From Myxococcaceae bacterium (GTDB lineage: Bacteria; Myxococcota; Myxococcia; Myxococcales; Myxococcaceae), in contig JALHOS010000027.1 in NCBI GenBank assembly GCA_022842905.1, positions 1-35,543 of the forward strand: 35,543 nucleotides of DNA, read 5' to 3'. Below are positions 9,936 through 18,739 of this stretch, piece by piece (the first letter of the stretch is position 1; every line of letters begins with the position of its first letter). The notes under the pieces were generated by a model. The model saw nothing but the letters and a program-made list of their open reading frames with translations. It was not told where the DNA came from and did not search any database. The translations under genes were made by a program, and so were the position numbers.

Positions 9936-11293
9936 AGGGCCCTCACCAGCGCTTTGAAGTGATCGCCGCGGTGCTCGAAGTTGTTGAACTGATCGTAGGA
10001 AGCGCAGGCGGGCGACAGCAGGACGACGTCCCCCGCCGTCGCCAGGCCGCGGGCCTTGGCCACCGCGGCGTCGATCGTCTCGCAGGCGTGCACCGGGAAC
10101 GCGGCGAAGGCCTGCGCGATGACCGGCGCGTCCTTCCCCACCGTGAGCACGCCCTTCACCTTGCCCTTCGCGGCGTCGACGAGCGGCGTGTACGGCGCGC
10201 CTTTCCCTTTTCCACCGGCGATGAGCCAGACGTTGCCCGGCAGCGCGTTGAGCGCCACCAGCGAGCTGTCGACGTTGGTGGCCTTCGAATCGTTGAGCCA
10301 CTCGACGCCGGCGACTTCGCGGACGAACTCGAGCCGGTGTGGCAGGCCGCCGAAGCCGTCGAGGCCGGCCTGGAGCTGCGAATCGGACACGCCAGCGAGC
10401 TTGGCCATGAGCGCGGCGGCCATGGCGTTCTCCAGGTTGTGCGCCCCACGCAGCGCCCGGCTGCGCACCAGCAGCCGCCCTTCCCCACCGAAGTCGAAGC
10501 GGAAGGAACCAGCCTCACCGAACGCCATGCCCGCAAAGCCCTCGGGCCGCGCCTGGAGCCGCCGCGTGAAGCCGTACAGCGGCACCTTGGCCGCCCGCCG
10601 CGCGAAGCGCAGCACCGCCTCGTCGTCGACGTTCACCACCGCGAAGCCGATCGCCGGCTGCCGCGCGAAGATGCGCGCCTTCGCCTGTCCGTACGCGTCG
10701 TGCGACGGGTAGCGGTCGAGGTGATCCGGCGTCAGGTTCAGCCACGCCGCGCCGAGCAACTCGGCCGTCTCCAGGCCCTCGAGCTGGAAGGACGACAGCT
10801 CCACCACGTGGCAGTCGAAGGCCGGGCTCGCCGCGTCGGTGATCGCGCTGCTCAGCGGCGTACCCAGGTTCCCGCCGACGAAGGTGCGCGGCCGGGCCTG
10901 CTTCATCAGCTCGCCGAGCAGCGCGGTCGTCGTCGACTTCCCGTTCGTCCCGGTGACGCCCAGCAGCGGCCCGGCGCCCTTGGGCAACAGCCGCCACGCC
11001 AGCTCGATCTCCCCGTACACCACCGCGCCGGCCGCCTTGGCCGCCACCAGCTCCGGCTTCGACAGCGGCACGCCGGGGCTGACGACCACCGCCTCACAGC
11101 CTTCCCAGAAGCGCTCGGGCAGCGCGCCCTTCACCAACGTGCAGTGCGGGTGCGGGGCGGGCAGCGTCGCCTTGTCCGACTCGTCGAAGCAGCGCACCGA
11201 CGCGCCGCGGGCCAGCAGCAGCTTCGCCGCCGCGGCGCCGCTCTTGCCCAGACCCACCACACAGAACGTCTTGCCGTGGAGCGCATGCGCCAT
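9932..11293 (-). CDS. murD: UDP-N-acetylmuramoylalanine--D-glutamate ligase MurD
   Basis: Cytoplasmic Mur ligase that adds D-Glu to UDP-MurNAc-L-Ala. It shows the Rossmann-like start FCVVGLGKSGAAAAKLL (residues 10-26), the ATP P-loop GVTGTNGKSTTTALLGE, the central motif LNLTPDHLDRYPSHDAYGQAK, HNLENAMAAALMAKLAG, and the C-terminal WLNDSKATNVDSSLVAL plus LLSPACASYDQFNNFEHRGDHF. The 453 aa length is normal. The ATG is 3 bases after the mraY stop and its own stop overlaps the ftsW start. Confidence 0.98.
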   Translation of the reverse strand: MAHALHGKTFCVVGLGKSGAAAAKLLLARGASVRCFDESDKATLPAPHPHCTLVKGALPERFWEGCEAVVVSPGVPLSKPELVAAKAAGAVVYGEIELAWRLLPKGAGPLLGVTGTNGKSTTTALLGELMKQARPRTFVGGNLGTPLSSAITDAASPAFDCHVVELSSFQLEGLETAELLGAAWLNLTPDHLDRYPSHDAYGQAKARIFARQPAIGFAVVNVDDEAVLRFARRAAKVPLYGFTRRLQARPEGFAGMAFGEAGSFRFDFGGEGRLLVRSRALRGAHNLENAMAAALMAKLAGVSDSQLQAGLDGFGGLPHRLEFVREVAGVEWLNDSKATNVDSSLVALNALPGNVWLIAGGKGKGAPYTPLVDAAKGKVKGVLTVGKDAPVIAQAFAAFPVHACETIDAAVAKARGLATAGDVVLLSPACASYDQFNNFEHRGDHFKALVRAL

Positions 11294-11296
11294 GAC

Positions 11297-12472
11297 TCAC
11301 CTCAGCTTCAGCGACGCGAGCGCGATGCCGCCCAGCAGCACGGAGACGATCCAGAAGCGAATGACGATCTTCGTCTCGATCATGCCGCCCTTCTCGAAGT
11401 GGTGGTGCAAGGGGGCCATGCGGAACACCCGCTTGCCCGTCGTCTTGAAGCTCACCACCTGGATCATCACGCTCAAGATTTCGGCCAGGAACAGCCCGTG
11501 GATGATCGCGCTGACCAGCTCGTTCTTGCTGAAGACGGCCACGCTCCCCAGCGCGCCGCCGAGCGCCAGGCTGCCCACGTCGCCCATGAAGACGCTCGCC
11601 GGGTAGCTGTTGAACCAGAGAAAGCTGATGCCCGCCCCGACGATGGAAGCGCAGAACACGGCCAGCTCGGCGCCGCCGGCCACCCGGGCGATGCCCAGGT
11701 ACTCGTGCACCGGCACGCCGACGAGCTGCCGCACGCCGTTCGTCGTCACCATGTCCGCCACCATGAGCGACGTGCCCGCCACGTAGCAGAGGACCGAGAA
11801 CACCAGCGCCGCCACCACCGTCGGCGCGATCGCCAGGCCGTCGAGCCCGTCGGTCATGTTCACCGCGTTCGACGTGCCGACGATCACGAACCAGGCGAAC
11901 ACCACGTACAGCCCCGCGCCCAGGTCCGGGTTCGCGTACCGCGTGGGAATGAAGGGCACCGACAGCTTGGTGTCCAGCAGCAGCCGAGGCCCGCCCGCGC
12001 TCCAGTCCGTCATCAGCCCGAAGACGGCGATCGCGAAGAAGAGCGTCTGGAGAATCATCTTGTAGCGGCCGGCCAGGCCCTTCGAGTTGCGCTTGGACAG
12101 CTTGAGCCAGTCGTCGAGGAAGCCGGTGAAGCCGTAGCCCAGCGTCATGATCAACGCCGCCAACACCACGCGCTCGGACAGGTCGGCGAACAACAGCGTG
12201 CCGATGAAGATGCCCAGGAGGATCAGCGAGCCGCCCAGCGTCGGCGTGCCCTTCTTCTTCTGGTGTGTCTCCGGCGTGTCTTCGCGGACGTTGGACTGTC
12301 CGTGCTGGGCAATTCGCAGCCGCTCGATCAGCCGAGGCCCGACCCACATGCCCAGCAAGAGCGACGAGACGCCCGCCGCGACGATGCGGAACGTCGGGTA
12401 CTTCAGGAAGTTCACGTAGCGGGCGGCGTCCGCGTCCTGCTGCCTGAGCCACTCGTAGAACAGGTACAGCAT
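11297..12472 (-). CDS. mraY: Phospho-N-acetylmuramoyl-pentapeptide transferase MraY
   Basis: Polytopic inner-membrane enzyme that transfers phospho-MurNAc-pentapeptide to undecaprenyl phosphate to make lipid I. About ten membrane segments can be read. Catalytic and substrate signatures are all present: KKGTPTLGG near residue 75, GFLDDWLKLSKRNSKGLAGRYKM, NAVNMTDGLDGLAI, FMGDVGSLALGGALG, and MAPLHHHFEKGG close to the C-terminus. The 391 aa length is slightly above the E. coli enzyme. Spacing is 4 bp after murF and 3 bp before murD, firmly within the operon. Confidence 0.98.
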   Translation of the reverse strand: MLYLFYEWLRQQDADAARYVNFLKYPTFRIVAAGVSSLLLGMWVGPRLIERLRIAQHGQSNVREDTPETHQKKKGTPTLGGSLILLGIFIGTLLFADLSERVVLAALIMTLGYGFTGFLDDWLKLSKRNSKGLAGRYKMILQTLFFAIAVFGLMTDWSAGGPRLLLDTKLSVPFIPTRYANPDLGAGLYVVFAWFVIVGTSNAVNMTDGLDGLAIAPTVVAALVFSVLCYVAGTSLMVADMVTTNGVRQLVGVPVHEYLGIARVAGGAELAVFCASIVGAGISFLWFNSYPASVFMGDVGSLALGGALGSVAVFSKNELVSAIIHGLFLAEILSVMIQVVSFKTTGKRVFRMAPLHHHFEKGGMIETKIVIRFWIVSVLLGGIALASLKLR

Positions 12473-12476
12473 GGCG

Positions 12477-13877
12477 CTAGTGCCCCTTCCCGGCCTGGCC
12501 GGTCAGCGCTTCGACGACGCGCTCGAGCCGCATGCCGCGGCTGCCCTTCACCAACACCGCGTCGTTGCGTTGCACCGTGGCCAACAGCCACGCCTTGAGC
12601 GCGTCGATGTCGGTGAAGTGTCTGGCGCGGTCCGGGCCCAGCCGCTTGACGGCCTGCGCGTGCGCCAAGGCCATGCGCTCCCCGAAGAAAGCGACGAGCT
12701 GCGCCGCGTCGGAGGCGATCGTCCCCAGCTGCGTGTGGGCGCGCGCTTCGTCGGCGCCCAGCTCCAGCATGTCGCCGAGCACCGCCAGCGCGCGGCCGCC
12801 CTGGGTCACCTGCGCCAGCGTCGCGAGCGCGGCCGCCATCGACGCGGGGTTCGCGTTGTAACAGTCGTCGACCACCGTCTCGCCGTGCGCGCCGGCCAAC
12901 AGCTGCAGACGCCGGGTGTGAGCCTGGGCGGACTCGAGCCCGCGCACACACTCGTCCGGCTGGTAGCCCAGCGCCACGCCCATGGCGAAGGCCGCCGTCG
13001 CGTTGAGCGCGTTGTGATCGCCGATGAGGCGCAGCGCCACCGGCCAGTCCTTGCCGTCGTAGCGGACCACCAGCGACAGCCCACCGCGCCCGTGCGCTTC
13101 GACGCGGGCCAGCCGCACGTCGGCGTCGGCCGCTCGGCCGTAGGTCAGGCGCTTGGCGCGCAGCCCCTCGGCCCGCGCGCGGATCCGCTCGTCGTCCAGG
13201 TTCACCACCGCCGTCGACGTCGAAGGGAGCCCGACGAAGAGCTCAGCCTTCGCCTGGGCCACGCCGTCGATGCTGCCCACGCCCTCGAGGTGCGCCGGCT
13301 GCACGATGGTGATGAGCCCCGCGTCCGGCCGGGCAATGTCCGTCAGCCGGGCGATCTCGCCCAGGTGGTTCATGCCCATCTCGATGATCGCCGCCACGTG
13401 CCTGGGCTCGAGACCGAACAGCGTCAGAGGCACGCCGATCTCGTTGTTCAGGTTGCCGTGTGTCTTGAGCGCGGGCCCGCGGGTCTCGAGGATCGCCGCG
13501 ATCAGCTCCTTGGTCGTCGTCTTGCCGTTGCTGCCGGTGACGGCGCCGAGCGGCAGCTTGAAGCGCAGCCGGTGAAACCGCGCCAGGTCGCCCAGCGCCT
13601 TGAGCGTGTTGGGCACCTCGTAGACCGCGACGTGCGGGTCCTTGAGGCTCAGCGCCGCCCCCGCCTCCACCACGACGCCGGCCGCCCCCGCCTGCGCCGC
13701 CGCGTCGAGGAACTCGTGGGCGTCGAAGCGCTCACCTTTGAGCGCGACGAACAGGCAGCCCTTCTCGATCGCCCGGCTGTCGGTGCACACCGCGCCGTAG
13801 CTGGCCACCGCGCCGATCCGCTTGCGGATCGCCCCGGTCGCCTCCAGCACCTGTGGCTCGGCCAGGCGAATCGCCAC
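12477..13877 (-). CDS. murF: UDP-MurNAc-tripeptide--D-Ala-D-Ala ligase MurF
   Basis: Cytoplasmic Mur ligase that adds D-Ala-D-Ala to complete UDP-MurNAc-pentapeptide. N-terminal domain CTDSRAIEKGCLFVALKGERFDAHEF covers residues 31-56 and the P-loop GSNGKTTTK 115-123. The central motif is LNNEIGVPLTLFGL followed by EMGMNHLGEIARL; the C-terminal domain has DDCYNANPASMAAAL and VKGSRGMRLERVVEAL. Length 466 aa. It starts with GTG (MAIRLAEPQ), 3 bases after the murE stop. The ddl gene that would supply its D-Ala-D-Ala substrate is not in this cluster. Confidence 0.97.
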   Translation of the reverse strand: MAIRLAEPQVLEATGAIRKRIGAVASYGAVCTDSRAIEKGCLFVALKGERFDAHEFLDAAAQAGAAGVVVEAGAALSLKDPHVAVYEVPNTLKALGDLARFHRLRFKLPLGAVTGSNGKTTTKELIAAILETRGPALKTHGNLNNEIGVPLTLFGLEPRHVAAIIEMGMNHLGEIARLTDIARPDAGLITIVQPAHLEGVGSIDGVAQAKAELFVGLPSTSTAVVNLDDERIRARAEGLRAKRLTYGRAADADVRLARVEAHGRGGLSLVVRYDGKDWPVALRLIGDHNALNATAAFAMGVALGYQPDECVRGLESAQAHTRRLQLLAGAHGETVVDDCYNANPASMAAALATLAQVTQGGRALAVLGDMLELGADEARAHTQLGTIASDAAQLVAFFGERMALAHAQAVKRLGPDRARHFTDIDALKAWLLATVQRNDAVLVKGSRGMRLERVVEALTGQAGKGH

Positions 13878-13880
13878 CGG

Positions 13881-15386
13881 TCAGTCCCCCTTCACGCCGA
13901 GCGCGGTGCGCAGGTGTTGGAGATCGTCGAACGGAGCCTTGACGCCCTTCTCTTCCTGGAAGTGCTCGTGGCCCTTGCCGGCGACCAGCACCGTGTCCCC
14001 CGCCTTCGCCAGGCTGACGGCCAGCGCGATCGCCGCGGCGCGATCTGCCTCCACCAGGTACCCGCGCTCGCCGGTGCGCGCCTTCGCCGGCCCCATGCGC
14101 CGCAGCTCGGCCTTCTCGAGCCCCGGGGTGATCGCCGCGATGATGTCGTCCTTGTCCTCGCCACGCGGGTTGTCCGACGTGACGATCGGAACGTCGGCGT
14201 GGGAGGCGACCTCGCCCATGAGCGGCCGCTTGCCGGGGTCCCGATCGCCGCCGCAGCCGAACACCACCAGCAGCTTTCCCTTCGTCAGCCCGCGTGCCGA
14301 CTCCATGGCCTTGGCCAGCGCGTCGTGCGTGTGCGCGTAGTCGACCAGGCCGAGCACCTCGCCGTTGGACACCTTCTGCATGCGCCCCGGCACCCCGCTG
14401 ACGCGCTCGAGCCCGTCCTGCACGTCTCGCCGCGACGCGCCGGCGGCCTGGGCGATGCCCACCGCGCACAGAATGTTCTCCAGGTTGTGCGCGCCGAGCA
14501 GCGGCGAGCGAATGGCGATGTCGCCGGCCGGCGTCTTGAGCGTGGCCTTGATGCCGTTGTGCGTCAGCTCGACGTTGGCCGCGGACACTTCACCCGCGCC
14601 GGTGCGCGAGAACTTCCACGCCATGCGCTTGAGGTTGCGCAGCTCCGTGTAAATGCGGCTGGTGTGCGTGTCCTCGGCGTTCACCACGCCGACGCCGCCA
14701 GGAGACAACAGCTCGGTGAAGAGCCTTCGCTTCGCCTGGAAGTAGCTCTCCATGTCCGGGTGGAAGTCGAGGTGATCGCGGGACAGGTTGGTGAAGCCCG
14801 CCGCGCGGAACGACAGGCCGTGCACGCGGTCCTGCGCCAGCGCGTGGCTCGACACTTCCATGACCACCGTGTCCACGCCCGCGTCCAGCATGGCCCGGAG
14901 CGTCTTGTGCAGGGTGATGGGGTCCGGCGTGGTGTGCGTCGGCGTGAGCGACTGGCCGGCGTAACGAACGGCGATGGTGCCGAACAGGCCGACGCTGGCG
15001 CCGCCCGCGGCCATGATCGACTCGACCAGCCAGGCGACGGTGGTCTTGCCGTTGGTGCCCGTCACGCCGAGCAGCGCGAGCTCCTGCGCCGGGTTGCCGT
15101 AGAAATTGCCCGCGATGATCGCCAGCGCCTTCTTCGCGTTGGGCACCTTGAAGACCGGCACGCTCACGCCCGAGAGCGACTTCTCGGAGACGATCGCCAC
15201 CGCCCCGGCCTGCGCCGCCTGCGCCGCGAAGCTCGAGCCGTCCGCCTTCGTCCCCGGCACGGCCACGAAGAGATCGCCGGGCTTCACCGCCCGCGAGTCC
15301 GAACAGACGCCCGTGACTTCCACCTTGGCCTTCGTCGAGGCCACCGGTTCCGTCCCCACGCCGACCAACACTTCCGTGAGCTTCAT
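13881..15386 (-). CDS. murE: UDP-MurNAc-L-Ala-D-Glu--meso-diaminopimelate ligase MurE
   Basis: Cytoplasmic Mur ligase that adds the third amino acid of the stem peptide. N-terminal domain VCSDSRAVKPGDLFVAVPG spans residues 27-45, P-loop GTNGKTT 110-116, EVSSHAL 177-183, and the Lys in YFQAKR (about 219) sits where the carbamylated Lys is expected. The selectivity motif DNPR is at 405-408, which in this family marks meso-diaminopimelate rather than L-Lys as substrate, consistent with a Gram-negative wall. Length 501 aa is normal. It lies 64 bp downstream of ftsI. Confidence 0.97.
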   Translation of the reverse strand: MKLTEVLVGVGTEPVASTKAKVEVTGVCSDSRAVKPGDLFVAVPGTKADGSSFAAQAAQAGAVAIVSEKSLSGVSVPVFKVPNAKKALAIIAGNFYGNPAQELALLGVTGTNGKTTVAWLVESIMAAGGASVGLFGTIAVRYAGQSLTPTHTTPDPITLHKTLRAMLDAGVDTVVMEVSSHALAQDRVHGLSFRAAGFTNLSRDHLDFHPDMESYFQAKRRLFTELLSPGGVGVVNAEDTHTSRIYTELRNLKRMAWKFSRTGAGEVSAANVELTHNGIKATLKTPAGDIAIRSPLLGAHNLENILCAVGIAQAAGASRRDVQDGLERVSGVPGRMQKVSNGEVLGLVDYAHTHDALAKAMESARGLTKGKLLVVFGCGGDRDPGKRPLMGEVASHADVPIVTSDNPRGEDKDDIIAAITPGLEKAELRRMGPAKARTGERGYLVEADRAAAIALAVSLAKAGDTVLVAGKGHEHFQEEKGVKAPFDDLQHLRTALGVKGD

Positions 15387-15450
15387 CGCTCGCCTTCCTG
15401 TGGGCTCCGCGACTGCACGAAGCCAGCCACTGCTTGGTTGGGCGCAGCCC

Positions 15451-17466
15451 TCATGGGCTCGCCAACGCCACGGTCACCCGGGCGCCCTTCTCCACCACCG
15501 TGCCTGCTGGTGGTTCCTGCGACTGCACGCGTCCACTGCCGACGATCCGCGGCTCCAGCGCCACACCCATGAGCTGAAAGACGGCCACGCGCCCCGACAG
15601 CCCGTTGAGGTTGGGCACCCGCACCGAGTTGTCGCCGATGGGCTCCTTCTCGGCTTCGAGCCGCTCGATCGCCGCGACCACCACCGACTTCTCCAGCTTC
15701 TCCGGCTTGGGCGCTTCCACGTCGGCGACCGCGGGCCCTGCTGGCGCGGCGCGTGAAGGAGGCACCGCGAGGTGCGGCATGGCCTGCAGCGCGATCTCCT
15801 TGAACGCGGGGGCCGCGACGATGCCGCCGTACACGTCCGTCTTCGGCTCATCGAGCACCACCAGAATGACGAGCCGCGGGTCTTCCGCGGGCACCATGCC
15901 GATGAAGCTGGCCACCCGCTTGTCCGAGTAGCCGCGGGTGACGGGGTCCGCCTTCTGCGCGGTGCCCGTCTTGCCCGACACCCGGTACTCGTCGAGCCGC
16001 GCGCGCGGCGCGGTGCCTTCTTTCTCCACCACCGACTCGAGCATGGCGACGACGGCCTTCGCGCTGCCTTCGCTCACCACGCGGCGCAGCGGCGTCGGCT
16101 TGTTCTCGAGCAGCACCACGCCGTCGGGGTCCACCACCTTCGCCACGAGGTACGGCTTCATCAACACGCCGCCGTTGGCCAGCGCCCCGTAGCCCGCGGC
16201 GATCTGCAGCGCCGACGCCGTCAGCCCCTGGCCGAAGGACTCGGTGGCCAGGGAGATCTCCGCCTTGGGGAACGGGACCACGCCCTTGGCTTCACCGGGC
16301 ATGCCCAGGCCGAAGCGCTCGCCAAAACCGAAGCGCTTGTACGCGTCGACCAGCTTCTCGCGGCCCAGCTTCTGGCCGATCTTCGCCGCGCAAATGTTGG
16401 ACGAGACCTGCAGCACGCCCTTGGGCTTGAGCAGGCCATGCGGGTGCGTGTCGTGCACCACGTGGCGGCCGACGACCCAGCCACCCTTCTCGCAGTCCAG
16501 CTCGGTGTTCTCGGTGATCACCTTCTCGTCGAGCGCCGCCGCGACGACGAAGGCCTTGAAGGTCGACCCCGGCTCGAAGGTGTCCGTCAGCGCCCGGTTG
16601 CGCAGCGTGTCTCGGGCAGCGCCCGACGGGGTGTTCGGGTTGAAGCGCGGCGCGTTGGCGAGCGCCAGCACCTGGCCCGTCTTCGGATCGAGCACCACGG
16701 CCATGCCAGCGGTGGCCTTCGCGTCGTCGACCGCCTTGCCCAGCGCCTTCTCGGCCACGTACTGGAGGTGCCGATCCAACGTGAGCGTCAGCGTGGCGCC
16801 GCTGCGATCTTCGACGTCCTCGACGCCGTCGGTGAGCAGCTTGCGGCCCTTCGCGTCACGCACCGCGCCGCGCTTGATGCCGTCGCCCGACAGCTCGTCG
16901 TCGAACGCGAGCTCGAGGCCCTCGAGCCCCCGCGTGTCGGTTCCGACGATGCCTACGACGTGCGCAGCGAGCTCCCGCTGCGGGTAAAAGCGCTTGGGCT
17001 CCTTGGCGAAGCCCAAGCCCGGCAGGCCCAGCGCCTTGACCTTGAGCACGTCCTGCGGCGTCACCTGCCGCTTGACCCACGCGAAGCGGCGGCCCTTGGT
17101 GAAGCGCTCGTCGAGCTCGGCGAAGGACAGCCCGAGCACTTTGCCCAGCGCCTTGGCGGCGGCCTTCTGATCCACGAGCACCGACGGGTCGATCCAAATG
17201 CTGTCCACGTCGACGCTCTGGGCCAGCGGCACACCGCGCCGGTCGAGAATGTCGCCGCGCCGCGCGGGGATCTCGATCGCGCGCACGTACTGATCTTCAG
17301 CCAGCCCCTTGAGCTTGCTCTTCTGCTGGACCTGCAGCTCGTACGCGCGCGCCACGACGAAGCCCAGCAGCGCCAGGAACACGAAGCCCACGGCGAGCAC
17401 ACGGACGCGCATCCACCGGCCGGGGCCGGCGGCTTCCTGCGGCTGCATGTTCTTCAGGTCGCGCAT
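15451..17466 (-). CDS. ftsI: Septal transpeptidase FtsI / PBP3 with C-terminal PASTA domain
   Basis: Class B penicillin-binding protein that crosslinks septal peptidoglycan and partners FtsW. A short cytoplasmic N-terminus is followed by a membrane anchor (about residues 21-40) and the pedestal domain (PARRGDILDRRGVPLAQS near 68-84). The transpeptidase domain has the serine motif STFK at 301-304, SSN at 355-357 and KTG at 499-501. After an Ala/Pro- and charge-rich linker, one PASTA domain covers about 614-669 (VPNLNGLSGRVAVFQLMGV, then SQEPPAGTVVEKGARVTVAL). PASTA on FtsI is absent from E. coli PBP3 but common in Gram-positives and some deltaproteobacteria-like lineages. At 671 aa it is longer than the E. 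coli enzyme, mainly through this extension. Confidence 0.96.
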   Translation of the reverse strand: MRDLKNMQPQEAAGPGRWMRVRVLAVGFVFLALLGFVVARAYELQVQQKSKLKGLAEDQYVRAIEIPARRGDILDRRGVPLAQSVDVDSIWIDPSVLVDQKAAAKALGKVLGLSFAELDERFTKGRRFAWVKRQVTPQDVLKVKALGLPGLGFAKEPKRFYPQRELAAHVVGIVGTDTRGLEGLELAFDDELSGDGIKRGAVRDAKGRKLLTDGVEDVEDRSGATLTLTLDRHLQYVAEKALGKAVDDAKATAGMAVVLDPKTGQVLALANAPRFNPNTPSGAARDTLRNRALTDTFEPGSTFKAFVVAAALDEKVITENTELDCEKGGWVVGRHVVHDTHPHGLLKPKGVLQVSSNICAAKIGQKLGREKLVDAYKRFGFGERFGLGMPGEAKGVVPFPKAEISLATESFGQGLTASALQIAAGYGALANGGVLMKPYLVAKVVDPDGVVLLENKPTPLRRVVSEGSAKAVVAMLESVVEKEGTAPRARLDEYRVSGKTGTAQKADPVTRGYSDKRVASFIGMVPAEDPRLVILVVLDEPKTDVYGGIVAAPAFKEIALQAMPHLAVPPSRAAPAGPAVADVEAPKPEKLEKSVVVAAIERLEAEKEPIGDNSVRVPNLNGLSGRVAVFQLMGVALEPRIVGSGRVQSQEPPAGTVVEKGARVTVALASP

Positions 17467-17498
17467 GGGTGGAACCGTCGAAGCCGAAAGCGTCGACT

Positions 17499-17825
17499 TC
17501 AGTCCTTCACGTGAATGACGGCGCCGGCGGGAGGAGGAGCCAGCCCCAGCTTGGTGCGGGCGATCACCTCGAGCCGCGAGGGTGACTTGAGCGTCGCCAG
17601 CTCGAGCTTGAGCGCGTCGTTCTCGCGCAAGAGCTCGGTGGTCTGGGTGTCCAGCCGCGAAAGCTCGTAGCCCATCTTCACGACCATGACGCGGGACGTG
17701 ACGTGGACGATGCCGACGAGCGCGAGCAGCCCGACCGCGATCGCGGCGGGGAGGATCTCCCCGAAGATGACGGCCAGCGGCGTGCCGGCGCGGTGCTTGG
17801 CTTCGAGGACGACGGTCATGCGCAC
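17499..17825 (-). CDS. ftsL: Cell division protein FtsL
   Basis: Small bitopic divisome protein of the FtsQLB complex. The 108-residue product has a short cytoplasmic tail, one membrane helix at about residues 23-40 (PAAIAVGLLALVGIVHVTS) and a periplasmic coiled coil with heptad-like leucines (ELSRLDTQTTELLRENDALKLEL), ending in SRLEVIARTKLGLAPP, the usual FtsL C-terminal pattern. Sequence conservation is low in this family, so the call rests on size, topology and position between rsmH and ftsI. Its start overlaps the rsmH end by 10 bases. Confidence 0.92.
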   Translation of the reverse strand: MRMTVVLEAKHRAGTPLAVIFGEILPAAIAVGLLALVGIVHVTSRVMVVKMGYELSRLDTQTTELLRENDALKLELATLKSPSRLEVIARTKLGLAPPPAGAVIHVKD

Positions 17826-18739
17826 TTCTCCACGGCGCGCAGCTTGGCGCTGCGGGAACGAGGGTTCTTGTCGAGCTCCGCCTCGCTCGCGGTCTGGGGC
17901 TTCTTCGTCAGGCTTCGGAACGCAGGCGTAGCCTTGGGCTGGCGCGCGTCCAGTTCACGGCGCCTCGGATCGGCTGACGCCTGCTCGTCACCACACAGCG
18001 CCTTGAACGCGTGCTTCACCGCCCGGTCCTCGAGCGAATGAAAGGTGATGATCGCCGCTCGCCCGCCCGGCTTGAGCACCTGCGGCAGCGCCTCAAGCGC
18101 GAGCCCCAGCTCGTCGAGCTCGCCGTTCACCGCCATGCGCAGCGCCTGGAACGTGCGCGTGGCCACGTGGGTGTCCTTGGGCCAGGCCTTTCGAGGGACG
18201 GCGCCTTTGATCGCCTCGACCGCGGCCGACGTCGTCGAAGGCTTGGCCGCCTTGAGCGCCCGGGCGATCGGCCGAGACAGCCGCTCTTCACCCAGTTGGT
18301 AAATGACGTCGGCCAGCTCCGCCTCGCTCAGCCGGGTGATGAGCTCGGCGGCCGTCTCGCCGGCCTGGCTCATGCGCATGTCCAGCGGGCCGTCCTGCAT
18401 GAAGGAGAAGCCGCGGTCCGCCACGTCGAGCTGCGGTGAGGACACGCCCAGATCGAGCAACACCCCGTCCACCGGGCCGGGGACGACCTCGGCGAGCCGG
18501 CCGAAGGTGGCCAGCACCGGGCGGAACCGATCGCCGAAGGGCGCGAGCCGCTGCGACGCGGCGGCCAAGGCGGTCGGATCGCGGTCCAGGCCGATGACGG
18601 TCGCGCCGCGGGCGAGCAACGCCTCGCTGTGCCCTCCGCCACCCAGTGTCCCGTCGACAATCACCCGGCCGGCCTCCGCTTGCAGCAGCGACACCGCCTC
18701 GGTGAGGAGGACGGTGTCATGGTGAAACGGACGCGTCAC
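17816..18739 (-). CDS. rsmH: 16S rRNA (cytosine1402-N4)-methyltransferase RsmH (MraW)
   Basis: SAM-dependent methyltransferase that modifies C1402 in the ribosomal P-site region. The N-terminus has FHHDTVLLTEAVSLL and the SAM motif VDGTLGGGGHSEALL. Further on are GLDRDPTALAAA, VDGVLLDLGVSSPQLD, DRGFSFMQDGPLDMRM, the inserted helical domain (ELITRLSEAELADVIYQLGEER), and the C-terminal GGRAAIITFHSLEDRAVKHAF. Length 307 aa is typical. The start overlaps the stop of the STAS gene by 4 bp (ATGA) and the end overlaps ftsL. Confidence 0.97.
   Translation of the reverse strand: MTRPFHHDTVLLTEAVSLLQAEAGRVIVDGTLGGGGHSEALLARGATVIGLDRDPTALAAASQRLAPFGDRFRPVLATFGRLAEVVPGPVDGVLLDLGVSSPQLDVADRGFSFMQDGPLDMRMSQAGETAAELITRLSEAELADVIYQLGEERLSRPIARALKAAKPSTTSAAVEAIKGAVPRKAWPKDTHVATRTFQALRMAVNGELDELGLALEALPQVLKPGGRAAIITFHSLEDRAVKHAFKALCGDEQASADPRRRELDARQPKATPAFRSLTKKPQTASEAELDKNPRSRSAKLRAVEKCA

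Noticed and set aside
9936-10301. Upstream extension of the ftsW frame
   Set aside because: Antisense-like composition inside murD; the GTG at 9935 overlaps the murD stop in the style of neighbouring junctions.
9959-15572. Very long + strand open frames opposite the mur genes (9959-12598 and 12471-15572)
   Set aside because: They are antisense to mur, mraY and ftsW genes with full family motifs; translations are Arg/His/Ala-rich shadows caused by high GC.
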